64,000 nt of DNA, taken from assembly GCA_001949185.1 (NCBI GenBank), contig BDGG01000003.1, forward strand, positions 3,455,158 through 3,519,157, in the 5' to 3' direction. A program made the translations under genes and the position numbers. The DNA is from Ramazzottius varieornatus. Lineage: Eukaryota; Tardigrada; Eutardigrada; Parachela; Ramazzottiidae. Shown here in pieces: positions 37,786-47,384 of this stretch (position 1 is its first letter; every line of letters begins with the position of its first letter). Below the pieces are notes generated by a model that was not told the DNA's origin, did no database searches, and saw only the letters and a list, made by a program, of their open reading frames with translations.

Positions 37786-38001
37786 TCAACCTGTTTTGAA
37801 AGTTTTGTCCCATACTTCCGCGTTTTACATCGGGTACCACAGCAAGCGCCCAAGCCGTCCGCAGTCTTTACAGGAAAAGTTCTACGTTGTAATAAGGGTT
37901 CGGCTAATTTATGGTAATGGGGGATAATTATTTTCTTTGAATCTACAAAGTATTACGGGCGTGGGACGAATTTCGTAATCAAGCGGGACACGGTAAAGGC
38001 A

Positions 38002-39794
38002 CTAAAACGGAAGCAAAGCTAGGTCATTGTCACCGTCAAGATCGTGATCCAGGGGCTCCAGGTCTCCGCCCTCTTCAGCAACGTCCTCATCGGCTTGCTC
38101 GTCGCCAACTGCCTCAATGCGGTCTTCCTTTGTGTCGATATCCCAGTAGTCATCCTCAAGCTTGATGCAATGGGCGAAAAGCTTGGGGAAGTCTTCTGGC
38201 TTGAAGATATCAGCAGATTCTTCCCACAGCTTGATCAGGTCAGGCAGCTTTCTGGTGGTGTTTTGCTTGGCGACATACCCTTTGCGGCGGGCCCAGCATT
38301 CTTCAATCGGGTTGGAGTCACAGTGGTAGGGCGGCAGACGAACTGTCTCGATGCCTTCTTCGGTCTTCAAATAGTCATTCATGTAATACCTGTCGCCCAC
38401 GTGATTTTTCAGAAAGTCCGTCACCTTCTGCCACAGCTCGGCCACCAGTTCCCGCGCACCGAACTCGATCCTATGGTCATTCAGCCAGTGCTGGATTTCT
38501 TTCTTCACTCTCTTGGGTCTTCTGAACTGTGGCATCAAGCGGGAATGATAACTTGCGTTATTCACCACGATCACAACCGTGTCATATCCGTGGAGCCGAG
38601 CAAATTCTTTCAAACCGGGAACCACCACCTCCTTCATGAACCTAAAACCATAACAGCCAAAATTTATCATGACGTCATCAAAAACTTGGAGCATTGGCAT
38701 TCCATCATGATAAGAGTTTCATCACAAATTCTTTCACAATCAGAAAGACCTGGTCGACATCTTCATTTTGTCTAACCAATCCAATCAATGGTTTGCGAGA
38801 TATACTCAAAAAACTCAATTTTGACCCACTTTTTTGTACTTTTCTCAAAATCAAGCCACTTGATTGACCTGGTGCAACGACCAAATCTCTTACGAATGAA
38901 AAGACCATCAAAACAGATCATACAAAATGTGATTGATTGATTTGACAGACTGGCTTACTTCTCGTAGTCTTGGTAGTTGAAATTCCCGTGGTAGTCCCCA
39001 GTGTGCTTTGAGGCTTCCCAGATAAGTCCACATTCGGGAACGAATCCCCTATCCGTCACCACGTCGGAAATGACAAGACGCTTTCCCGATCCACTTGGAT
39101 GCGACTGTCCGCAGTCCTCGCACAGGATTTCGGCTGTGCCGTTGGTTTTGTCTTTGCGAAACTGGTAGTCCTCGTTTAACCAAGTTTCATCCAGGAAGGT
39201 AATCAGGGCATTCTTCTGTCGAAACTGACGAACCGCTCGGATGTAACGGGTACGCCTGACTTTGAGGCTTGGGTCACCAAACAGGTGTTTAGTGGACCGA
39301 TCCTGATATCGGAAGCCCATTCGACGTAACACACGATACATCGTGGATTTCGACACCTCAACACCGACTTCCTCCTCCACCAATGGCAGTAGAGATTCCA
39401 CCGTGATGTGTATCTTACTCTTGTACTCCCGGTGAATGATCGCACGAATTTTCCCATATTCCGACTCTTTCAACAAGTGCCGACCGACGCCCGCGACACC
39501 CTCCATTTCTTCCGCCTCGACAACCGGGTCCAAGGTTTCATTTACGTCATCTTCCGGAACGGTGTTGCTCTCGACTGCAGTTCCGCTCGGTGGACCAGTT
39601 ATCGAGTCCCAGCTCGTAGTGATGTTCTGGATGGTGCGTGGACTTCGCTGGCACAGATGCGCGATTGCCTTACGGCGACCTGCCAGAGTGGTCAGAGTGT
39701 ATTTATTCGGCCCAAAAAACGACTGACCCAGCACTTTCCATAAATGAGCAATATGCTTCACATCCACGGGATATAGAGAAGAACTAGAAGACAT
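38002..39794 (-). CDS. DDE transposase with altered catalytic residue
   Basis: Exons 39794-38959 and 38641-38002 around a 317-nt intron (GTAAGC donor, TTTTAG acceptor); 491 residues. The N-terminal part includes a helix-turn-helix-like region around VEVSKSTMYRVLRRMGF. The catalytic domain is of the IS630/Tc1-mariner DDE type: ITFLDETWLN near residue 210 (first Asp) and PPYHCDSNPIEECWARR near 382-396 (third acidic, E392). At the second position the usual V-D-N-A-x-Y-H-S reads V-N-N-A-S-Y-H-S (N306), so an Asn replaces the catalytic Asp. The tail is very acidic. The frame is otherwise intact, so either the copy died recently or the protein is kept for binding rather than cutting. An Asp one residue off cannot be excluded without structure. 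Confidence 0.9.
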
Positions 39795-40096
39795 CTCTCA
39801 GCTTCCTGTTAGTTTTGTCAGACTACGGTATACGCTATTGTAGAATACTGTGGCGCATTTGAAAACTGAGGAGACGGTTTTCGCTTGTGTTTGATTGGAT
39901 CTCTAATCTCTCCAGTTTTTTCCTGGCTGACTCTTCATACTTTCCAGCTGTGATAGGAGAAAACAAAGAAGTTGTCTCGACTCCATCGTTTTCCAACGTG
40001 CAGCATGAAGGTCAGATGCCAGAAGGCCGATAAGAATATCGTCTGTGCCGGTACCTTTTACATTTCACGCACGCAACAGATTTCATTGTTCGCCTG

Positions 40097-40330
40097 CTGA
40101 CGTCAGAGTCCAAAGACCACGGTGGGCGGGTTGGTCTGTAGCGTGCGGACAATCAAGAAAAATATCCCCGATGGCGGGATGACCAAGAGCAAATCCTGTC
40201 AATCAAAACATGCAAAACGATATCCGAAGTCGGAAGATCGCTCAAGATTTTCTCTGGGAAGGGATCTGGGCAGCGGCTCAGAAATTTCTCTGTACGAGAG
40301 TGCTCCCCTCCCTGTTGTGATCCCGACCTT
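40097..40330 (-). repeat. Right long inverted repeat of the transposon
   Basis: Inverse of 37552-37785, nearly identical over 234 bp; ends CCCGACCTT on its outer side. Confidence 0.92.
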
Positions 40331-40379
40331 ACTTGTAACAAGAATCACCTGCCCGTGCCGCCGTAGCGAAAGGGCCTTG

Positions 40380-40419
40380 CCCGTAATTTTTACTGGCCCG
40401 TAATATTTCATCGTGCGTG
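40380..40419 (-). repeat. Right outer terminal inverted repeat
   Basis: Ends ATTTCATCGTGCGTG followed by TA; complement of 37037-37076 with three differences. Confidence 0.85.
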
Positions 40420-40618
40420 TACCGAATCTAGTAGTCAATCTGCCCGGCGTTAGCGGGGTTTATGCTGCGGTGATCAATTGGCCACCTAAAAGTTTTTCTG
40501 TCAGACTCTCAGACTACCCGCGTTCCTGAACCCTTGACTTGATCCCTGACTCTTTGTGAATCTTCCTTGTCCTATATCTTCTCTTTGGAGGTATTCCAGG
40601 AGTGGAAGAAACTGCAGT

Positions 40619-42479
40619 ATGGATCTTACCGATCGCAAACGCAAGAACGAGGATGACGACCAGCTTTCCCCCTCGAAGAAGACGCTGACCGACGAAGCTG
40701 CTTTAGATTTGGACCGACAAGCACCAGATGTGGAAATGAAGTTAACCAACGGGACAAATGGTCATGTTGAAGAAGGCGCGGATCAAGAAGAACCCTCGTC
40801 TCCGGAGCTGATCCTGGATCTTGCCAAAATCCCCGATGAGTTCAAAGCGAATGGTCTGAACATTATCAAGATGCGCATCGTTCACGAGGATGGAATCAGC
40901 GCCTCAAATACCAAAGATTTCAAGCCACTCTTCGTCTACCAGTTTTTTGCAGAACCTCGAGACGAAGCAGATGTACGGCGCGAAGAAGAGGAGGCTTTGC
41001 AGGTCGAACAAGGTAACGGCGATGGCGGCAGTGAGGATGGTGAAGATGGTGCTGTTATTGAGCAAGGTACTGTACGATCAGTCTAATTAGATTTCCTCCT
41101 TCGTGCGTCTGACAGGGTGTCACTCATTGCAGATGAAGATACGAGTGATGCCACAGAAGGTTTGATTGTCGGTTTCAAAAACTTGAAGGTGGAGTTGTAC
41201 TTCACGCCCGTCGGACTCAAGCCGTACATCGTTGAAAGCAGCTCCGAACTGTTGCCGCCAGATCAACGTAGCGTCCAAGACATCGTGAAAGCTGTAGAAG
41301 AAGGCTATGGTGAGCAAGAAGTAATGAAAACAGAAGAGACGTTCTTGCAGGCAGTCAAGAAAGAACAGAACTTCCAGCCGTTCGGAACGAAGATTTGGTC
41401 GACGACGCAGAACGGAGGTGGGAAGAACGGGGTCGAAGTGTACGAAGTGGGCGCTGATTCCATAGGAAAAGGGTATCCAGACGGATTTTCAGAGTATCTG
41501 AAGGGAATTCAGCCTTTCCTAAAATGGTTCATTTACGCTTCTTCTATCATCACTGCTGAGCACACCAAATGGCTTCATTATTTCATGTATGAGAAGCCAA
41601 CTGAGAATACATTCCGTTTAGTCGGCTACTGCTCGGTCTATCGTTACACAGTGTGGCCGAAGAAGATCGACGACACTTCTGGACAGTTTGGCAATACTGT
41701 TTTCCGCTGTCGTATTGCTCAGTTCCTGATTCTACCGCCTTATCAGAAAGCCGGATATGGAACTCAATTGCTGCTGACCATCTTGAAGAACTTACAGCAA
41801 GTGGCGTACGAAATCACAGGTGAGACGTTGTCAAAACAATGGTGATTCCGAGATGGTCCAATAAGATGTTGGTTGTCATTTCAGTTGAGGAAGCTACTCC
41901 AGAATTCCAGCGCCTCTTCGACACCGCCACGACCTTCATGGTGAATCAGCACGTTACTGGACAAGACGGTGCCTCGGTAGGTTCAGATCTCACACAGTGG
42001 TATTCCCGACCTGCAATCAAGGATCTTCGGAAAAAGCTCAAGTTCTCACCTCGAACGCTGAAGCAGTGTCTGGATATTTTGGCTTGTCAGTCTGCTGATC
42101 GCGATGGAGCCTCCACCGTTCGACAGTTCCGAAACAGAATCCAGACCGAGTTGAAGAAGAAGATCGAGGTTAGTATTCATGTTGATTCATGTTGACTTAA
42201 TTTAATTGGAAACTTGGAAAGCATGGCAATATGTGATTGTAGAAAAACATCAAGGAGCATGAAAAGTCCTTGGAGCGCACGGTTCTTGGCTACTACTCTG
42301 TCGCTGAGGGTGATAAAGCGGAAGAAGACACCCTCAAGGCCTTGTGGAACGTTAACTTGAACGATCAGATCCAGAAAGAACAAACGATTTTGGAAACTGA
42401 CGAGCTGGACAGTATGGTCCGCAGCATTATGGACCGTTACCAGAAGGTCTCAAAGCGAATGGAAAACATTCGTTTTTGA
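40619..42479 (+). CDS. HAT1: Histone acetyltransferase type B catalytic subunit HAT1
   Basis: Exons 40619-41066, 41133-41819, 41885-42168 and 42243-42479; 551 residues. HAT1 acetylates newly made histone H4 on K5 and K12, with its RbAp46/48 partner, before chromatin assembly. Family marks: FTPVGLKPYI, FLKWFIYASSII, WLHYFMYEK, LVGYCSVYRYTVWP and the acetyl-CoA loop LILPPYQKAGYGTQLL, followed by EITVEEATPEFQRLFD. The C-terminal part is helical and Lys/Glu-rich. Human HAT1 is about 419 residues; here an acidic, likely disordered N-terminal extension (about 80 residues with KRKNEDDD) and a second Glu-rich insert around 125-150 explain the extra length. Starts about 200 nt from the right end of the transposon. 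Confidence 0.93.
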
Positions 42480-43447
42480 CACTTTTATTGGTGAAGCTGG
42501 TGATTATTTCTAAATTTCTTTTGAAGATGTATCGACGTACTGACATGCGGTTCAGCGGTTGGTTTTAATTGACTTTCCAAATGTTACTTCAACCTGTATG
42601 CTTGCTTGGACCCTGTCGCAAGGGTTTCTCTCAGATATTTTAGCGTAGTTTATATCTTCTATTTTCAGAGCTCTCCTTTTATTTTTAGTATTATGCTCAT
42701 GAATGTATGGAGTTTTAGCCGCTGTTAGCCAGCGCTACCGTATGGTCTGTATCAGAACCTGGCAGTATCGTAGGCCTTATCTCTTCATGATTATAAAATA
42801 ATCTTCCGTGTCTCGTCCAGGTTCCAGCAGGTCGCCGACTCATCCGGCTAGTAGCTAGTCCCCGCCACCTTGCTGCGTCCCAGTATCTTTCAAGTCGGTG
42901 AAAGGACCGTCTGCTCGCACTGGTAGCTAGGAGTTGCAGCAGCTGTGAGGAGTGAACATGTACGCTGAGGCAGCGGGATTCGGGAAAGGGTAGCACTGTG
43001 GCAGTGACTGTCACTAGCACCAGCAGTGCATACCACAGGAACCCTTCGAATGATTGGTCGGTGCCCTTGATTCGACAAACAATGGGCGATAACTGGTGAC
43101 GTCAAGCTGTTGATTCTCATTGATCTGCCCCACTGCATTAATTTCACGTTTCACTCCCGTTTCATAATTCATAAGGTTCGATCTTTATTTTCGCGCAACG
43201 TCAAAGTCTCCGCGAGTCTGACCACAGATTGACCGCAGAAGATTTGTGAGGGTTTTGCTGCAGTACTGGATATCGATTCACTGGGAATATCCTGTTGTCG
43301 TTCTGGCGCTACCTAGTGAGGAGAACCGATCAGACATGAGTGTTCGTAGCGAATGTTCCGTGAATGATCGAACAATTATCGCTTTTATGTCTTTGTTCTA
43401 GGTCAACGAGTCGTCGACAAGTAATCGGTTTAGTTCTACTGTCCAGA
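42480..43447. other. Intergenic region HAT1 / PHF14
   Basis: Minus-strand frames at 42715-43147 show no splice logic or family resemblance. Likely HAT1 3' UTR plus PHF14 promoter. Confidence 0.45.
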
Positions 43448-46400
43448 ATGTCGGGAATTCAGGATACCCGCCAGGATAAACGGAAATCTTTAACGTCGAG
43501 AAAGGAAGAAGACGAAGAAGATGATTCACACTTGTCGCTGCCTTCGGACGATGAGTTTTCGGATTCTGCTGACTCAGAAGAAGATCCCGACTTGGCATCG
43601 GAAACGCAAGACATTGAACCAGCGGACAACACCAGCAAGTCCCCAGTGAGGAACAAAACATCGGGACCTCGACGCTCTAAGCGTAGCAATTTCGGTAATC
43701 GTTATGAGCAGGCCATATCGAAAGAAAAGGAAGATGCAACGGGCGTTCCTGTTCGTAACGTTAACGGACTACTCGGTAATCACCAATCAAATGGGAGCTG
43801 GCAAACAAAACGTACAAGATCGTTATCTTCAGTGGCGCACCCGGCTATTCAGGAACAATGAAAACTTGCGCCACTTGAGATAAGAATCTTCTATGTCTTG
43901 TTTGCCCAGCTCCGAAAAAAGTAAAGTGACGGATTTGTCGCACACGTTCTTACTGAGTAAGGAACTCAAGTTCACGCTGTTGTGTATTTAAGGTGGGGAG
44001 AATGATTGGGGTGATGACGACGACGAATCAGAGGAGGACGACACCGACTTCAATCCGGAAGCTTTCCAGAATGGCAAGACGGACAAGCACGACGGGACTG
44101 ACAACGACAGTGCAAGTTCCAGTTCGGAAGACGACGAACCCAACGGAGGAAACAGCAAGATCGAACAGGAAGTCAAGAGGCCAGCTCGTGGGCGGAAAGA
44201 ACTCTTGTCCTCCATGATGGAGCAGAAGAGGTCCATCGACGAAATGCTCAACGATTTGGCCAGCAGTTCAAGTAAGTACTCGTACCGTCACATTTATGGT
44301 CCATCTAGAGTAAGTTTGTATTCTGTTTTAGGTCTCGATGGTGTCAAGATATGCTGTATCTGCTTGTGGGACGAGTACGATGTGGAAGCTGATGCAGTGG
44401 TACAATGTGATTCCTGTGGAGTTCCCGTCCACGAAGCGTGTTATGGCGTCCTAGGGAAAGAGCTGGAAGAAGTTCACGCTGAGAACTCGGATGCTCAGTC
44501 GAGCACGGAAACTATGCCATGGTTCTGTGATCCTTGTCGGTTTGGACAACGCGACCCAGTCTGCGTGGCTTGTCCGAATCGATTCGGCGCCTTCAAGCAA
44601 ACTGTCAAGGTATCGAATTTTCTCGAATACTAGTTGGAAGGCCAGATAGGTGGAATGGGTACACTGCTGTTATTCTTAAGCGCCGCACGCTTCTGGCCAA
44701 TAACATCTGAAACGTGCGCCACTTGAGAAAGTAGTCCTTAAGAGTTTCGAGATCGTTTTCCCAGCGGGGCGCACGCTCTCAGCCGATAACAATCGAGCCG
44801 TGCGCGACTTGAGATGATGATCTTCTTCATTTCGTTTGCCGATCTCTCAGTCTCTCTTCCTGTCTGACTTCAACAATTGACATCACTTGTGGTGTTTCTT
44901 AGGGTGATTGGATACACAGCGTCTGCGCCCGGTACATCAAAGAGATTTATTTTCAAGACGAGAAGCGCGTCTCAGACGTCGTTACTTCCTCAGTCCCACA
45001 TTCGCGTTGGGCCGACCGTCCTTGCATAGTCTGCGAAGATGTCTATGCCAAGAACGCAGGTATCACGATCCAGTGTGAGACCGGTATGTGTAAGAAGGCC
45101 TTGCACGCCACATGTGCCATGTTAGTCGGGTCCGCCGCCGAGATCGAACAAGAACTCGGCTACCCTCTAGCCGTGTACTGTCCCGACCACATGATCAAGG
45201 AAGACAAAGTCAGTAACAGACGGTGCTTCCTAGCCTCACTAGGTATACAACGTAAACACCAATATGCACTCGAGAACATCGATGAGACTGAACGAGAAAG
45301 GCTGGCGATAGCCGAGAAGAAACAGCGAGAAATGTATTTAAAGTCCCGCGGAGAGAGTCACCCTGAATTGAAACCGTCAGTGAGGCCTCTTCATTCAGCT
45401 CACTCCTTGATTATGAAGGGACATGAGCGTAGTGAGGCGCTGGGACATTTTTCGAAACCGGTGGTCAACCCGAATCCTTCCCTTGAGAACCTGCATTTCG
45501 CACGACCTGACTTCCGGCCAGAGTTCGTAGCGTATGTGCATAAAAGAGAAAAGATGATTGTGGACTACTTGGAACGACTCGAAGTTGCTCAGAACAAACG
45601 CAAACAGCTTTCTGTCCCAAAGAATCCGGTGGTGGTTAACAAGTCAAAGTCGACACTGAAACGGAAGCTGGTTGAGTTGAAAGCCACACAGGGATCGATC
45701 GCGACTTTGCTGACCACGTTCTCGCGGTACGTGGATAAGAAATTCCTCCCGGAGAAGACTTCTCCGGAACTGGGTGATGATGCGGAAGGTGTGACGAATG
45801 GCGGTTCGGGACTTTCGAGTGCTCGAGCTAAGCTGGTGGTCTGTAAGGCATGTTCGAGCTCCAGCTTCCCACAGAGAATGGTGCAGTGTGATGATTGCCG
45901 AGCGAGGTTCCATCTCAAGTGTTTGGACCCACCGTTGACAACCATGCCCAACCGACGACATAAAGGTACGCGAAATTTCGGAATACACAGATTGATTTCC
46001 GAGATACTATAAACCTGACAAACACTTTTTGAGACAGAACAAAATCTTTCCAAATACCGAATAAAAAGGAAAACGTTTCTCTCCAAGATTTGGAAGCTCG
46101 ACATACTAACTCGACAACATCGTCCTTCCCAAGTGGCGCACGTTATCGGTGTTTTTAACCGATAGTGTGCGCCACTTGGGAAACTTGACTTTGCAAAGTA
46201 CTAGATTCTTTGCCCAGCTCTCATTTATCCTTACTTCGAATGTAAAAAGAGGTTTGTCTTTTAGGTGTGAAGTGGCAGTGTTCAGACTGCGCACCAACCG
46301 ACGAGGACTCCGAAGAAGGAAGTGCCGAGGCTGATGCGACCGAAGGTCGCAAGCGACGCAGTCTTCAAGGCAAGAACCCGTTGCGTGAAAAGAGAGACGA

Positions 46401-46892
46401 AGTGATCGCGCCACCTCCGCTTCTACCCGGACAGAAGCGCCGAGGTCGCAAACCCGGTTTCCGTCCTCAGAAGAAAGTCAGACCAGAAGAGCCCCAACGA
46501 GAAGATGCCTTCGCTAAACAAGAGCCTGGATCTGACACTCTCACTGCCAACTCGCAGGGCTTGCCAAGTTCACAGACTTCGAAGGGATCCAAAGGACGGA
46601 AGAGGATCGTGGAGGAAGACAAGTTCGGGACCTGTGTCCAGTGCAAAGTGGACTGCTCGAACAAGAACGCTGTCGAGTGTGACCAGTGCCACGACTGGTA
46701 CCACTTTGCTACTTGCCTTAATCCACCTTGTAAGTACAACGACAACTCTTGCAATACTTCGGTGTTACAGCTGTGATAAATTTTTGATTTGGCTTTGTAG
46801 GTACCAAGTCGCCTCGTCGAAAGTTTTACGATTGGATCTGTGAAGAATGCTCCGACATAGGAAACGATGAAGCGGCTGAGATCTCCGACTAG
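43448..46892 (+). CDS. PHF14: PHF14, PHD-finger chromatin reader
   Basis: Exons 43448-43694, 43993-44271, 44332-44609, 44903-45965, 46265-46729 and 46801-46892; 807 residues. PHF14 is a nuclear protein that reads the histone H3 tail and affects proliferation and fibrosis genes in vertebrates. The order is an acidic Ser-rich N terminus; PHD1 (ICCICLWDEYDVEADAVVQC, CGVPVHEACYGV, WFCDPCRFG); an extended PHD with zinc knuckle (GDWIHSVCARYIKEIYF, GMCKKALHATCAML); a coiled middle part (EKMIVDYLERLEVAQNKRK); PHD3 (CKACSSSSFPQRMVQCDDC, FHLKCLDPPL); a basic GRKPGFRPQ linker; and PHD4 (FGTCVQCKVDCSN, CDQCHDWYHFATCLNPP) ending at the stop. The domain order matches vertebrate PHF14. Three introns hold four palindromic elements, including a side-by-side pair in intron 3. 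Confidence 0.93.
43792..43915. repeat. Palindromic element copy 11 (PHF14 intron 1)
   Basis: Good ends: TGGGAGCTGGCAAACAAAAC and TCTTGTTTGCCCAGCTCCGA; inner arms TCAGTGGCGCAC and TTGCGCCACTTGAG. Confidence 0.82.
44657..44738. repeat. Palindromic element copy 12, partial (PHF14 intron 3)
   Basis: Inner arms only: CTTAAGCGCCGCACGC and ACGTGCGCCACTTGAG. Directly followed by another copy. The outer arms are lost. Confidence 0.6.
44740..44849. repeat. Palindromic element copy 13 (PHF14 intron 3)
   Basis: GATCGTTTTCCCAGCGGGGC then GCACGC on the left; right half has CCGTGCGCGACTTGAGATGA and ends TTCGTTTGCCGATCTCTCA. Tandem with copy 12. Confidence 0.72.
46090..46223. repeat. Palindromic element copy 14 (PHF14 intron 4)
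   Basis: Extended perfect arms: CCCAAGTGGCGCACGTTATC on the left, and TGTGCGCCACTTGGG after GATAG on the right; right end TTTGCCCAGCTCTCA. The loop itself pairs (TATCGGT / ACCGATA). Confidence 0.8.
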
Positions 46893-47384
46893 ATATCTTT
46901 TTTAATCTTTGCAGTTTTATGATCACACAGTTTTGTTTCGATAGCGCCGATAAGAGATTCTTTGCAGCAAAAGGCAATTTTGATTTATTGATAACTAATT
47001 TAACGAACTGGAAACGAGTTTCATGATGGCACAGAAATTCCAGGCTGATGCAGACGTCCTTAATGTTCCACTGTACGTTTCTCTAGTAAAGAAGAGAAGA
47101 TAATGTGCGAGGCTCGTACGAGTTTGTTAAAACGACAAAGGTTCATGCGAAAGCAAACATCGGACGTATCGACTAATTGTAAAAGAGAGCACTGCAAATA
47201 GGTAGCAAAACGCAAAAAATTAACAGATAAAAAAGTCACGAACAAAAAATTGGTCATACATTTTAGACACGATCTGCGCACTCTTCAGCTGCCAAACAAC
47301 TTCACCCACTCATCTCGATAAGAAAGAGATACGATGAAATGTACGCAAAGCCATGACGGTCGGATGCGGATATTGAAAGATGGA
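46893..47384. other. Tail-to-tail intergenic region, PHF14 / drebrin-like
   Basis: AT-rich 3' UTR-like sequence, no exon support. Confidence 0.5.

Larger units (their letters stand above)
37037..40419 (-). mobile_element. Tc1/mariner/IS630-type DNA transposon
   Basis: About 3.38 kb. The two outer tips are inverted copies beginning CACGCACGATGA (37037-37076 and 40380-40419, 3 differences in 40), and each is flanked by TA (37035-37036, 40420-40421), the target duplication of the Tc1/mariner superfamily. Inside lie long inverted arms of 234 bp (37552-37785 and 40097-40330) with only about three mismatches. The left arm has about 475 bp between outer tip and long repeat against 49 bp on the right, so it carries an extra segment holding a broken helix-turn-helix fragment. 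The transposase gene sits between the arms on the minus strand. It is inserted in the divergent interval between anillin and HAT1. High arm identity suggests recent activity or gene conversion. Confidence 0.9.

Noticed and set aside
42715..43147. Two overlapping minus-strand open frames between HAT1 and PHF14 that looked vaguely retroelement-like
   Set aside because: No catalytic motif, no start context, no repeat boundaries; resemblance was only in composition.
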